Assembly (NCBI GenBank): GCA_032622095.1
Contig: CP136064.1
Coordinates: 114,252,004 to 114,316,003, forward strand
DNA length: 64,000 nt
Direction of reading: 5' to 3'
Source: Siphonodentalium dalli
Lineage: Eukaryota > Mollusca > Scaphopoda > Gadilida > Siphonodentaliidae
Shown here: positions 11,566-23,434 of the stretch, one piece after another
Layout: each line of letters begins with the position of its first letter
Numbering within the stretch: the stretch's first letter is position 1
Made by a program: the position numbers and the translations under genes
Notes under the pieces: model-generated
Databases searched by the model: none
What the model saw: only the letters and a program-made list of their open reading frames with translations
What the model was told of the DNA's origin: nothing

Positions 11566-12330
11566 TATTGTCGAGCTGCCTGGGAATGTCTACATTGTAA
11601 CCACATACACCGACAATGGATATACCCATGGTATACGGGTATATTGAAAAATTCTGTTGCCAATTTTACTTTGTTTGATACTGTACCAAATAATCCCTGT
11701 GACACACATAAGTGTGTACCCATTGACTATAAGTAATAGCAGTGTTTACCAGTATCAGAATTGATCACAAACTGTAAATAAGACTTGAATCTAATTGGTG
11801 TTAAATATTTAATTATCATTATAGGTAATCAACAATTAAGTGCACACATATTGATAATATTTTGCTGAGGAAACAAGATGTTGCCTTAATTCTGTCGCAT
11901 CGCACAGTGGCATGTCCTAGTTAGAACAATGATATGTCAATGATTTTCCGCATTGCTGAGTTACCAGCTGTTACAGTTACTACTGGTAACAACCAGACCT
12001 GTGTCCAATAAGGGCACTTGTTGGATTGAAGCCGATAATTGTGCATAGTAATGCTCGCTTTAGTCACACATTCTGATCCGGTTCCAGGGATCAAAATAGG
12101 TTGATAAATATATGATATTCTTTTATACTGACTTTATATGCCATGGATAAACTTAAAGATGCATTCAGTGTTCCAAACCTTTAGTTACAACAACAACAAC
12201 AAAAGAAATCGGTTTCTGTTTTGTTGTGTTGAAAATTTTTTGCAAACCAATATGACATAAACTAAAACTTTAAATACTGTTTTGTTATTGAAAAATTATA
12301 AAAACTATTTTGGTGTCTCTCTAAAACATG
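11566..12330. other. No feature seen
   Basis: AT-rich sequence without recognisable coding exon, repeat family or inverted repeat. A short (CAA)n run lies near 12190. Confidence 0.4.
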
Positions 12331-12399
12331 AAAACTATAAGAAACTAGTGGATGTACTCGGAATTGCACAGGAATATTAAAGAGCGTTTATTGTTACAG

Positions 12400-12900
12400 T
12401 ACTTTGTTCTGATAAGGTAGAAAATAATGGCGATGTCGGGCAGAGTCAACATCCAACCCATCTTAACAGAAGGGCCAAAATACATATCCACACCAAATTT
12501 AAGTGGGATCCACCCAGTAATTTCTGAGTAGTTTCGCGATGCCCGTGCTGATATGAACATCAAGACATGATGTTAGGGAATCATGACCCAATACATGTTA
12601 CCCAGAGGGCCGAAATACATGACCATACCAAAGTTCAGTGCGATTCGCAAATATAGTTCCCGAGAAACCATTATGCCCGTGCAGATATGACATCATAATA
12701 TCAAAACGTGATGTCGGGTGAAGTCCGGCCTCGCTCATGTTACCCGGAGATCTGAATACATGCAGTACAAAATTGGCCAGTTCTGAGAAATCATTTTGAT
12801 GGTGCGGATATGATGTCATAACATCAAAATCCAATGTCGGACAGAGACAGGACCCAGACCATGTTACCCGGGGGCCAAATTACATATCCGTGCCTGCCAA
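12400..12900. repeat. Tandem array, units of about 125-141 bp
   Basis: Phrases 'catgttaccc', 'gggccgaaatacatgacc', 'ttctgagaaatcatt' and 'gcagatatgacatcataa' recur three to four times. 'catgtta' starts at about 12595, 12736 and 12860. Short minus-strand ORFs here follow the repeat and are not considered genes. Confidence 0.65.
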
Positions 12901-14255
12901 ATTTCATCACAATCAGTGCAGACATGTGTATGGCTACAGGGAACACACCTATAGAGTCAGAGACACACATTCACATTTATAGATTAGATTAGATAAATGC
13001 ATAGAAATTTCAGTAACAAACAAAATAGTGTCTTTTAAGTAGCAATTCTCAATCCAAACATTTTATTTATACTCCAGAAACTATTAAAAAATATGATAAT
13101 TTTTTTAGCATTAAACCCTGAATACATCTTTAATATTCTAGTGATCTGCGTAAAACAATAAAGAGGTATTTGTAGTTAGTATATTCCCAATTGGTAAAAG
13201 TAAAGTGCGCCTGTTTTTTCTGTATGGGAAAATTGAAAATGTTATATGACTTCACTAAGTTTATTCAGAGTACATATGTATAGAGTCTGTATATTGGGTG
13301 TCTTCAAACTTCTATTCATTGACCTGTCTTTTATTCCATACCCATTGACGTGAGGCACGACTGACTCATGTATACAATGGAATCCTAGCCATTGAATACT
13401 TGAAGTCATTATAAATATGAATCACATCAGATGGCGAAATTTATTATGCTACCAAACATTGTTGCATGGATGTTATCCGTTGAAACCTAGCCCAGCAATT
13501 GCTATATTGTGTGAACTTATGATGTAGTTTATTAAGTAATAATTGCTGGCATTTATGGGAGAGGAGAGATAAATCATGGATAGGTGGATTTCACTAAATA
13601 ATGCATTGAAATTCTAGTCGCAGATGGCACCCCATAGAGAATAATATACAGCACATGACGATACCTAAAACATTCTTGTGAAGAAAAAAAAACACCTCAT
13701 ATATCTCATCTGTCACAACCGATCAAAGGCAAAATGTGTTGTCATCTCAGTTAAAGGGACCCAAGGCACTCGCAGTAGATAAATGTGAAAAAAATATATA
13801 AAAGTCTATAAACATCACTAAGAAGAACATGGAGAAATAGATAAAAAAAATTCTTATCTTCCTTATTGATAGTCCTCCAATAACAAAACTGTTACAGTGA
13901 TTTATTAACAAACATCAATAATCATGTTACAAGTTCAAATATTTTAGTCTGAATATGATTTTCGGCATATTTTTCTATGACTTGATCTTTGTCCAATGGT
14001 TACCGTTGTGTTTTGATTAAAGATTTGGTATCTTACTAGACTATTAAATTGGACTTTTATCAGTTAAGTTCCACTGTAACTGTAATGTTTACATAACATT
14101 GGTTTTGACATGCGAACTCTCATATTGGAAAGCTATTAATAATGAAAACAAAGTCAAACTACATGTATATATATATAATTTTTTTTCATGTACTTGATGA
14201 TAGTTGTTTTGACTTTTATATTATTTCGCATGAACCCACTTCGAAGGCCTTGAGT
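12900..14255. other. No supported gene
   Basis: AT-rich, mostly single-copy-looking DNA. I see no exon with a recognisable protein and no element with convincing ends. Confidence 0.4.
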
Positions 14256-14262
14256 CCCTTTA

Positions 14263-15175
14263 ATTGTCCCCCGAAAATGTTTTGGGGGACTATTGTAATC
14301 AGCTCCGTCCGTGCGTCCCGTCCGTCTATCCATGCGTCCGGGTTATAACTCCAGTAATGATCATCCGATTTGATTGAAACTTGGTATGTAGATGTCTCAA
14401 CCAAGAACACAGGTGCTCTTCAATTCTGGGTTTGATCCAATGTTCTTTTATGGAGTTATTTCCCTTTTTTCCACTTTTTTCACTTTTATGATGTGGATCA
14501 GTCATATCAAGATACAGGTTGAGTTCGAATTTGAGTTTGATCCGATAATTTTTCCTAGAGTTATGAACTTTTTTTTACTTAGAAATTTAATTTTACTGCT
14601 TTTTTCTTTGGTTTCCAGATGATAACTCAAGTTTGGACTGTTCAATTGAAAATTCCGTTTGTGAGTCATTGATATCAAAATACAGTTCAAGTTCGAATTT
14701 GAGTTTGATCCGATGATTTTTCGCAGAGTTATGGGCTTTTCGACTTAGATAATTCAATTTTTCTTGTTTTTTCTTTGGTTTCCAGATGATAACTCAAGTT
14801 TGGATTGTTCAATTGGAAATTCTGTTTTTTTTTTGTGGGTCGTTCATATCAAAATACAGGTCAAGTTCGAATTTGAATTTGATCCAATGATTTTTCCCAG
14901 AGAAACATTTTTTATAATTTTCTGTATGAGGGTACCTTCATGGTGTAATCAACTCCTCCTACAGCTTTGATCGTAGATATTTGAAACTTCAGAGTATTGT
15001 TACCCACATATTGGAGATGTGCAACATGTATATAGATGACGGGAAAATTATTTTTTTACGGAATTATTAACCCTTTCGACTTAAAACATTTCAACATTTT
15101 TTTTAATTTCTTTAACAAAGCGGCATCGACTTGCCACGTTGTCGGGGGACACTGTGGTCGGCCGACCTTTTATTT
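14263..15175 (+). mobile_element. Helentron/pearl-like element
   Basis: The 5' hairpin is 'gtcccccgaaaatg' pairing with 'ttttgggggac' (14265-14290). It is followed by 'gtccgtgcgtcccgtccgtc', then three diverged tandem units of roughly 180 bp with 'caagttcgaatttgagtttgatcc', 'gagttatg' and 'tttccagatgataactcaag'. The 3' end shows 'gtcgggggacactgtggtcggccgacc', where 'ggtcggccgacc' is a perfect palindrome. The hairpin-tract-core-hairpin plan matches the elements at 1.06, 10.3 and 44.2 kb. ORFs over the array are repeat shadows. Confidence 0.65.
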
Positions 15176-15644
15176 TACCTAATAAGATGTCACTACAAAG
15201 ATTTACAAGAGGATGAATTTACTGGTAACACCATCTCTTGCTATGACGTCCTGTTGTGGTATTTGTCTGAAATGGTATTCATTCACATTCCAGTATTTAT
15301 AAGAATCAATGCATAGCCAAAAAGCCAAAAAAATAATTGATTTTTAGTAACAAAAGCATGTGCTGTCGCTGGTACTGAATAATTATTTTATAACCACATA
15401 ATCGTTGGGCCCAATTCCCAATGGTTTATTACCAATTTCTGACCGCGGAATTCCAAAGTTACAGAAAGCTTTTTGTTTTCTAATGAATGAAATTACTTAC
15501 CATCCATTTTATGTTGATTTTCAATTCCTCTTGCTCCATTTGCAGATATATATATCGAATTATAAGGCACTATGGCACAAATTTTCCCAATGAAAATGGC
15601 CTGGGACTCATAGAGCGACTGATACTTTTCAAGCCAGCAATTAA

Positions 15645-15981
15645 CCCTTTGGAGAGTATTTATAATGTCTTATACATGACGTCATGCGTGAATTTAACAT
15701 CAACGTCATAGCAATAATTAATAACAAGTTCGGATCATAATTAAGGGTCCAATGATTTGTTTTAATTTATGTGTATTTTCTGTTTACGTGTGCTATCATA
15801 ATCTATTGCACTTATACATTGGGACATTATATTAATAAAAATATCTCCTATGCAATTCATTTATAAATCAGATGATTAATTGAAGTTATGTCAACATAAA
15901 AATGACACTTCCTGAAATGACATATATGTCGTTCCACTTGCGAACCCTAGTGATATATATGTCGTTCTACTCGCCAAAGGG
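15645..15981. mobile_element. TTAA MITE, family F
   Basis: TTAA at 15641-15644 is followed by CCCTTTGGAGAG. The right end reads CTCGCCAAAGGG, followed by a mutated TAAA. A 'catatatgtcgttc' phrase near the right end repeats as 'atatatgtcgttctac'. Length is 337 bp and there is no ORF. Confidence 0.65.
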
Positions 15982-15984
15982 TAA

Positions 15985-17330
15985 AACATAGTAGTCTCTT
16001 GCTTTTGTCACATTCCGGGAATAAAAACATGCCAATATAAATACATGAGATATCAGGGGGGGGGATTTTTTTTACGAGACATGAGGTGGGGGTGGGGTAC
16101 CCGAGGCCGGAAACAGTTTTTGACCCCTTTTTTTGCATTTTTTTTTCATTGACATTTTTTCAACTGTTTTAAACATATTTGTTTATATGTTGTGGCTTGT
16201 TGCAATATGAGAAGCACTAATACATTCAATATTGTTATAATTACCCCCATAAGTTGATATAAAATGGAAAAATAGTGAATATTTTGGGGGTGGGTCCCAA
16301 AATGTTCATTGATTTGTTTTGCGCGCAATTTTTTTTTATTGTGTCTGTTTCAGCTTGCTTGGCAGTTTTTATATTGAAAATTATCTAGTTCACAATGGAA
16401 GTTCAATAAAAAAATACTTCAGATAGCTCTAGGGTAGGGTGAACTTAATGCAGTCTGAAAATATCAGCTAACAACTCATGACAGAATATTACAATAACTC
16501 TTATACTTCATGACAGTCTCTTTACTCATACAGTTAGTTGATGCATGAGTGTAATGTATGAAATAAGTATGTTTATCAGTATTTTGTATACTAAAATTGA
16601 TTATTCTCATAATGTATCAGAATAATGTATAGTTAATAATATATAGTAGACACAGGTAGACATATATTATTAAATCAAGAGTACAGCCGGTATACTGTAA
16701 ACAGAAGACCAAATTGGAGTTATCTTCCCTACACCAACACAATGACGTTACACTTACTGTGACCTCGTCTCCACGGTCACATGTCACTAAAGTGCACATC
16801 CGTGTATATGGATTTGGCACTAAATTGACCATCCGCGTTCAAACATAGGGTTAAACATTATTTTAGGCCTAGTCCTAAGTCGTAATGCGAGGTCGGGTCG
16901 GTGGTCATGCAGGCATACATAAAAGCTAATTCGTACACTGGTTCATATGCACATTTTCCATTTTGGTATTACTATAGGCTCTAGGCCTACTAGATGATGC
17001 TGGTTGATGTCTGAAAAGATAAATTAAATTTTGTGTAATTTTTCATTCTATTATAGGCCCTAACACTGGCGCTAGTTATTTTTTGTTGTCATTCCAGGGG
17101 ATTCAACATATTTTTCATCTACTCACACAGATGAATAGGCTGGGTTATAAATTTACCAATATAATCACATCATATTCTACCTTTGTTGATTGCTTAGAGT
17201 TTAATTTAGTTGAGATTATTGCTGATTACTGCTGATTATCACATAATTATCAGCCAAGAAAATATTTGTCTTGCACATGTTTGTAAACAGGAAGTAACAT
17301 TTAATATGGTCTTTCAAAGAAGGGATCAAT
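15985..17330. other. No supported gene; G-run spots
   Basis: A poly-G run near 16057 and a 'gaggtgggggtgggg' stretch near 16085 are visible. Open frames here are short and without recognisable homology. No paired terminal repeats were seen. Confidence 0.4.
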
Positions 17331-17334
17331 ATAG

Positions 17335-17520
17335 AGCGGTTGGTCGTTTTTACAGAGGGGACCAACAGAAAGCTTTGGGGTTTTGGGGTGGGTGTCAAAA
17401 ATTTTATGAAAAAAAAATGCAAGAAAGGGTGGGTGGGTGTAAAAAAAAAATGGCAATGTAAAAAAACACCCCCACGTCTCGCAACTTTTTTACGCCCCCC
17501 CCCCCCCTGGAAATATAGTA
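17335..17520. repeat. Low-complexity G/A and C-run segment
   Basis: 'gaggggaccaacagaaagc', repeated 'gggtgggtg', two poly-A runs and a final poly-C run make this segment simple in sequence. Overlapping frames on both strands (Lys- and Phe/His-rich) are a consequence of composition. Confidence 0.7.
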
Positions 17521-17844
17521 TAAAATGGCCCATTTTTTCTTCCTCTTGTCATAAAGAGCATTCTCTGTTCATTTCATCCTGATATACATGTAGTAAAAAT
17601 GAAGCACAATCGTCTCTTGATGATCTTCTGCACTTACATGTAGTCAAGTTTCCTTCGACATAAAACAGCTTGTTATAATCGGTTGTGATAGTGCTGTTTT
17701 AAACCAACATCTAGCACTGCTGATATCAATAGCTGCTTTACGTGGAAGGAAACATGGACTATCCTGCACATGATGTTGAAAGCACAGCAGTTGAAAAATT
17801 TCAACAATTTTGATCCCCGTAATGGGACAAGAGCCAGAGATTAC

Positions 17845-18120
17845 TAGGCTTTCGGGGACTATAGAAATGTCCAACCGTCCGTCTGTTTATCCATGCGTCC
17901 GTTCCAAATGGTTTCCGGGTGATAACTTTAATTTTATTTATCAGATTGTTTTCAAAATGTGTATGTGGATTACCCAGATCAAGTTCTAATTTGGTATTGG
18001 ACCTTACGTGTTTACCCAAGTTATGGCCCTTGTTGATTATTTTGGTTTCCAGATGATAACTTTTATAGTTTTTCATTTGAAATTTATTATTCTCTATAAG
18101 AAACTTTCTTCAGACCCAAA
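17845..18120 (+). mobile_element. Diverged, truncated hairpin-type element
   Basis: 'ttcggggactatag', 'ccgtccgtctg', 'ccatgcgtcc' and 'ccagatgataact' reproduce the opening and core of the 14.3-kb element at lower identity. The 3' hairpin end is not visible. Confidence 0.5.
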
Positions 18121-18164
18121 TCATCTGACATCATCTGACCCATCTAAGTAGCACTGCCGCTAAA

Positions 18165-18275
18165 GGGGTTAACACGGTATAAAAATGTTGGAAGAGTTAT
18201 CGCCCCTTTAACTACCCAAAGATGGTATAAAAATGTTGGAAGAGTTATCACCCCTTTAACTACCCAATGCCTTTT
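18165..18275 (+). repeat. Two tandem units of about 59 bp
   Basis: 'ggtataaaaatgttggaaga' with 'gttatc' and 'cccctttaactaccca' occurs twice in succession, ending just left of a TTAA-flanked MITE. Confidence 0.8.
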
Positions 18276-18277
18276 AA

Positions 18278-18536
18278 CCCTTTCATGACGGGAGATGCAC
18301 TCACATGCAGCATTAAAGATTCTGTCATAATTCATTCTCTTGTGTATTCCGGTCTCGCTACAGGAGACTTGCATATATACGAGAATGCACTGGCTTACAA
18401 GCTCATGGGAAATATTGTTAGGCCAATGCATTCTCTTACATATGCAAGGTTCCTGTTGCGAGACTCGCATATATAAGAGAATGCACTGGCACCGGGTTTT
18501 TGGCAAAAAAATCAGCAAGCTCCAGTCATGGAAGAG
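18278..18536. mobile_element. TTAA MITE, family C, copy with two hairpins
   Basis: TTAA at 18274-18277 is followed by CCCTTTCATGACGGGAG. The right end reads CTCCAGTCATGGAAGAG followed by TTAA (18537-18540). The interior holds two partial palindromes built from 'gccaatgcattctctta' and its complement 'gagaatgcactggc', with the loops differing from family A. Confidence 0.8.
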
Positions 18537-18540
18537 TTAA

Positions 18541-18639
18541 TAAACAACAGAAGCTCCCTATGGGAGACTCGCATATATAAGAGAATGCAATGGCACAGGG
18601 TTTTCGCAAAAATTTCAGGAAGCTCCAGTCATGGAAGGG
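18541..18639. mobile_element. Truncated right half of a second family C MITE
   Basis: It repeats the right half of the neighbouring element ('gggagactcgcatatataag', 'ggcacagggttttcgc', 'ctccagtcatggaaggg') and ends at TTAA 18640-18643. The left half is missing, suggesting a partial tandem duplication. Confidence 0.75.
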
Positions 18640-18647
18640 TTAACTAC

Positions 18648-18876
18648 CCAATGTTTCTTAAATCTTTGATGACTAAATACTCATTGATGAATAGTTCACG
18701 TAGGCTAAGGCCGTTTGTTTAACTTGTTATCTGAACATTCCCTCCAAATGACTGAATAGGAATTTAATGTCATCTGCACTTTCGTTATCAAAACACCCCA
18801 CCAAAAGAATAATATACCAGTTCAATGCTTATTCCTATAACTGAATAGGAGAATCCATACATTAATGAAAGGGTTC
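18648..18876. mobile_element. TTAA MITE, family E, reverse orientation
   Basis: In reverse complement it carries the family E order: 'actaaatactcattgatga', 'ttatctgaacattccc', then 'cctataactgaataggagaatcc', ending 'gaaagggtt'. The flanking TTAA is not intact. Confidence 0.65.
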
Positions 18877-19267
18877 ACATATTTATTTACCATCCCCTGA
18901 TCTGTTTGTTTGAACCTAAGATGCGAGACTCAGTTGCATTAACTCTGTCGTCAGCATGGCTGAGTACATGGGAATTGATCTCTGGAGACTAACAAATATT
19001 TTCCGAGGTAATATTATTATGGATCTAATAATAAGAATTGATATGATAAGGTGGTTGACCATTGACACCTGTGTCACGATGATAATGCGGATGTTATCCT
19101 ACCTCACATAGCACTTTGACTGTAGTAGAAATTGAGGAAATGCTGATGCATGAAGGCTTTCACAGGACTTGTAATATAATGGTGTATTACTGTAAGGCAA
19201 TGTTTAGTCCCCTATCTATGCTAGTTTGAACACTGCCATGCATACAGAATGTAAGGAAATCTTATAT

Positions 19268-19510
19268 TTTTAGCTCAACTTGACAAAGTTAAGTATGAGT
19301 TATTGCCATGGGTTGGCATCTGTTGTCCGTACGTGAGTCATGGCTGCTTGCCGTTGACTGTGCGTCCATCAACAAATTGCTTGGCACACCCGACAGGCCA
19401 CATCCCTCATCCGATCATCACCAAACTTCATCCTTTTGTCTGGGTGCACATTTGATCCTTAAGTCAGACAAGGCACCTAAGCCAAAAGAAAGTTTGACAT
19501 GATCGACCAT
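19268..19510 (+). mobile_element. Short hairpin-type element fragment
   Basis: It opens with 'agctcaacttgacaaagttaagtatgagtt', whose arms partly pair, followed by 'tgttgtccgtacgtgag'. 'ccacatccctcatccgatcatcacc' is also found at 25310, so both belong to one repeat group. Confidence 0.5.
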
Positions 19511-19730
19511 CTAATGTCAAACTACCACCTACATGTAATGCTCGTTATTCCGTACAATTTAGAAGTTAAGTGGTAGTCTTAAGTGGTGAAACCTGTCAAA
19601 AACAACAAAAGAGAGACCACTTAAAGACCAAATGTATGAGCGTCCGTCCGTCTGTCCATTAAGCTTGTACTCCTTCATTTCCTGGTCAATTCCCGCAAAA
19701 TAAACCAATACTTGTACTGGATACAGTAAT

Positions 19731-19925
19731 GCCCTAAATAATTGACTCCCCACAGCATAATTATGGGTAATTTTTCATGATTTAGTCGGAAATATGGCTT
19801 GTTGCCATTCATTGGAAAGCTCTCAGTGAGAGCTCTCCGATGAATGGCTACAAGCCATATTTCTGACTAAATCCTGAAAAATTGCCCATAATTCTGCTGG
19901 GGTTAAGGAGTCGATTATTTAGGGC
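19731..19925. mobile_element. 195-bp foldback element
   Basis: 'gccctaaataattgactcc' at the left pairs with 'ggagtcgattatttagggc' at the right. The arms continue through 'catgatttagtcggaaatatgg' and its complement to a centre at about 19822. Nearly the whole length is self-complementary. No clear target duplication was found. Confidence 0.85.
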
Positions 19926-20554
19926 ATTTCTGTAATTGTTCTAGCTTTCTGATGAATTCATAAGTTTGTGGTTTTAGCTTCCAGCTGTAAGATAGATCAA
20001 GTTTTTGAAATATTTGCTTTGACCATCAATGCTGAAAATACTACCTCTGCACCACCTTAACTATTTACCACCTAATATCAATTGTTGCTGGACACTGGTG
20101 ACGTGCTATAAATTATAAAATGGTCCAGATATATGCAAAATACATCAAATCATGTCACCAGGTGTTTAAGAGTTAAAAGGCCACTCAGTCTGCCCCTCCC
20201 TAGCTTGAGGTTGTAAAATGATAAATATTGGTCTGTTGTGTGGTAACCTTGTGTGTACCTTTGAAAAAGGCAACCTTTAACATGTTAACAAGTTGCTATG
20301 TCACCCCTTGTTCAGCCAGTTATTGTATATTGATTTATTGTCTTTCTTTGAAACTAATGATCTTCTCAAGCATGAGATGACAGGAATAATGAGATGTTGA
20401 TTTTGGACCACCTCTGTGGTGTGCCCTTGTCTATAGATAATTTGCTCAATGTCATTCTCCAAATAAACAAATGTTGGACAAAATGAGCGGATATTTTCAT
20501 TGTGTACCGTTTCGAGCCACATTGATGATGGTATAGCCAGCTACTGTTTATCTG
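19926..20554. other. No gene seen (upstream CDK11 intron)
   Basis: AT-rich sequence with no exon recognised. By position it should be intronic to the CDK11 gene, since an acceptor follows at 21248. Confidence 0.4.
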
Positions 20555-21085
20555 CAAGCCTGAGTTTAGTGTGCCTGTCATTTGCAGAATGAGGTCCCCA
20601 GTCAGGGTGAATTTAGTGACACTATCCCACATAGCGGGCTTGCATCATTAAATTCACCCTCTGGGGACCTCATTCTGCTTAGGCCTCATCTTTTTAAAGT
20701 TTCTTTATTATCAGATTTCTATAGAAACTTCTTCACATAGATTCTATTTCTTTTTTAGTTTAGTCTCTATATCCCCAAATTGGCAGACGACTGCCATGGT
20801 GAATATTGTGATGTACACCTATTGTGAACCTCGATTATGCAATGTGTCGTCTGCCAATTTGGGGATATAGAGAGACTAAACTAAAAAAGAAATTGAATCT
20901 ATGTGAAGAAGTTTCTATAGAAATCTGGTAATAAAGAAACTTTAAAGAGAAGATGAGGCCTAAGCAGAGTGAGGTCCCCAGAGGGTGAATTTAGTGATGC
21001 TAGCCCACTATGCGGGATAGTGTCACTAAATTCACCCTCTGGGTACCTCATTCTGCAAATGTCAGGCTCACTAAACTCAGGCTTG
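20555..21085. mobile_element. 531-bp foldback transposon with 8-bp target duplication
   Basis: The arms (20555-20791 and 20846-21085) are almost perfect inverted repeats starting CAAGCCTGAG and ending CTCAGGCTTG. They flank a 54-nt loop. The 8-bp TTTATCTG stands on both sides (20547-20554 and 21086-21093). Inside each arm is a smaller palindrome of roughly 85 bp centred on 'ggtgaatttagtgacac' and its complement, so a single strand could fold into a cruciform-like branched structure. An 8-bp duplication fits hAT-type transposition; the assignment is tentative. The element ends 163 bp before the CDK11 exon at 21249. Confidence 0.9.
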
Positions 21086-21248
21086 TTTATCTGCAGCATG
21101 GAAAATTGATTACTGTTTGGAGACTTGTCTAAGGCACGTAAAAATTCAATTGTCAAACACCCAAGTCAATTTTTAGTATGAGTAAATATCTACAACATGC
21201 TCGATAATGCACCTATGAAATTTATATGATGGCTTTATTCCTTTGTAG

Positions 21249-21441
21249 GTTCTTCTCGTACAACCCAGCCAAGCGAATCACGGCTGACGAGGCACTGAAT
21301 AGCGAATATTTCCAAGAAGTACCAGCCCCAATTGATCCATCTATGTTCCCAACATGGCCTGCAAAGAGTGAACAGCCTCGCTTTCATAGAGGGAACTCCC
21401 CGAAGCCACCTTCGGGAGGAAAGGCATTTGCCAAGCTTCTG
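21249..21441 (+). CDS. CDK11: CDK11 (PITSLRE kinase) penultimate coding exon
   Basis: This internal exon encodes the end of the kinase domain and start of the C-terminal tail of the cyclin-dependent kinase CDK11, a nuclear Ser/Thr kinase that with cyclin L acts in transcription and pre-mRNA splicing. The translation runs FFSYNPAKRITADEALNSEY..., giving the subdomain XI arginine (AKRI) and the family signature 'PIDPSMFPTWPAKSEQ' followed by an 'RG-SP-PP-GG' stretch. The acceptor is 'ctttgtag' before G21249 and the donor is CTG|GTATGT at 21442. The exon starts on the last base of a codon (phase 2 junction, most likely Lys) and ends in phase 0. It is 193 bp, about 64 codons. Joining to 27445 restores the reading frame. 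Upstream kinase exons were not recognised in this window. Confidence 0.96.
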
Positions 21442-21657
21442 GTATGTTGAATTATTGAGCAAAATATCACAATAAGGCTTGAAGATTTTTTAATATACTG
21501 GTATTCTATTTTTGGTTCTTGCATACTTTATTTGGTTATGCGCACTCACATGTTATAGTACATGTAAGTCACATCACATGCATCAAGAAATATATGTTGT
21601 CTGCCCTCTTCTATTTATTGCTACATAATCCATCCAAGTTCGCAATGTGACCCTTAA

Positions 21658-21908
21658 CCCTATACTAAATGAATTATCCAATTCAGTTATAATTTTAATA
21701 TTAAGTTCACATTGGAGTGGTCTGCTAATCATCTGGAGGGATGTCCATGTGTTATAAGCAGACAACAGATAAAACAAGTACAGAAGGAGTCCTATTTATG
21801 GAGGAAAATATTCAGATAACAAGTTCAAAAACAATTGACCTATGGAACTTATTATCTGAACATAACTTATGGATAACCACTCTCAATAAGTGTTTAGCAT
21901 AGAAAGGG
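21658..21908. mobile_element. TTAA MITE, family E, in CDK11 intron
   Basis: TTAA at 21654-21657 is followed by CCCTATACTAAATG, and the right end AGCATAGAAAGGG is followed by TTAA (21909-21912). It has the internal 'cagacaacagataaaac' and 'cttattatctgaaca' phrases of the family. Confidence 0.85.
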
Positions 21909-22433
21909 TTAAAGATACGGGCAGCATTGGCGGTGGGTATGCTGGTAAAATATTCAACTCCATCAAAAACCGCCATAAACAGAAAGAATAATAAAATATA
22001 GACAGACTTTGTTCTTATACCAATAAGAAATATGGCATAAACAGTATGTTATTGTCCAATGTTTTTCCTTTGTTATGTAAACAAAAGCAAAAAATGTTAC
22101 AGAACCTGACTTTTGTTTAGATCCGGATATGGTAAACATAAAGAGAATTATTTGTTACTGTTTTCCTGATATGGAAATAATAAAGAGCGTTTATATCATT
22201 TGTGTTCGATTAACCAGTAGAATTGCGCTGTGTTATGTAAACAGAAGCAAAACTTCTGTAACACGAGCAGGTTCTTGTTTACGTACACCATCATACGTCT
22301 TGACGACAATATACCATTTATGCGCTGATTATGTTTGGGATATGAACAAAACTATATATATTTTAATATTCCTTCTGTTGATGGCGATTTGAACAGATAT
22401 GAATATTTCTGCAACGAACGCCACCCGTGCCTT

Positions 22434-22546
22434 TAATGGGTTTGTTGATATGGCACGAGTGCTAGCACAGAAGTATAGAACAATTGGCACAGCTTCAAGT
22501 TCTATCCTTCCACGATGGCACAAGTGCCTTATCGACAAACCCATTA
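22434..22546. repeat. Short foldback (about 113 bp)
   Basis: 'taatgggtttgttgatatgg' at the left pairs with 'tcgacaaacccatta' at the right, and 'ggcac' pairs with 'gtgcc' inside. It is intronic. Open frames crossing it on both strands are consequences of the palindrome. Confidence 0.75.
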
Positions 22547-23025
22547 ACACACATGTTGTTCTGTGTTTATTACACGTAACCTGTCATAGAACCATATGTT
22601 TAAACAGAATATACTTGCAAGTTTTATGCAGTCACATAGAGGGCTTCTTTTGTCATGTGTGATGATGCTTTTATTTTATAGGTCCCATTTTATAGTTGAA
22701 GGGAATGTCATTTACGTTGTGTGACATCAACAGGATATATTGGGAGTATATGTTCATCAATCATCATCATAATTCAGGAACAATTTGACATTTAGTCCCC
22801 TGTTACATATTATTATGTTACACGTACATGTCATAATCATAGAATGTTTTCACAAGTATATGTGTAGTTATAATATGCATTTGTAAATATGGAACAGTAG
22901 GAACACTGTAATTCTGGGAACAACCGTGTATTAAACTCAGATACCATACTGAGTCACATCGCGCATCAAGAAATACTTGTCCAATATAAAAACATTTGCT
23001 AGATTATCCCCCTCTTCTTGTTTAT

Positions 23026-23434
23026 TAGTGATGTGCTGTTTTGAAATTTCATTTCGGTTTTTGTTTTGGTATGGTTTTTGTAGAAAAACCAGGTTTTGGT
23101 TTCTGTTATGGTTTTACTCAATACACCAATTACTATATGGATAGAGCAGATGGTATAATATTTGCAGAAATTTTCCAGTGATTTTCAAATTGAATGGCAA
23201 TATGTACCATTATCGCTCATGTCAAACCCACATGTTCCGAATTGAAACTGCTACCAGTAACGGTGGCAAATAGCAGCTGCCAAAGTATACAGTAACCACA
23301 CCTCTTGTAAAAGCGACCAGCGGTGTCGCTTATTTAAAACCAGAAGAATAGGTTCTATAGAATATATAGGTTGCTGTTTGGTTTTGAAATAAAACCGAAA
23401 GAAAACCAAGAAATCGTGAAACCTAACATCACTA
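23026..23434. mobile_element. hAT-type non-autonomous element
   Basis: The 8-bp TTGTTTAT stands directly at both ends (23018-23025 and 23435-23442) and matches the hAT target preference nTnnnnAn. The termini are TAGTGATGT and ACATCACTA. Next to the ends lie 'tttcggtttttgttttgg' and 'ggttttgaaataaaaccg'-type sequences. Length is 409 bp and there is no transposase. Confidence 0.85.

Noticed and set aside
1-21248. Additional upstream CDK11 kinase exons
   Set aside because: I looked for the HRD, DFG, APE and 'GTPSEKIWPG'-like regions on the + strand and recognised none; a systematic profile search could still find short exons.
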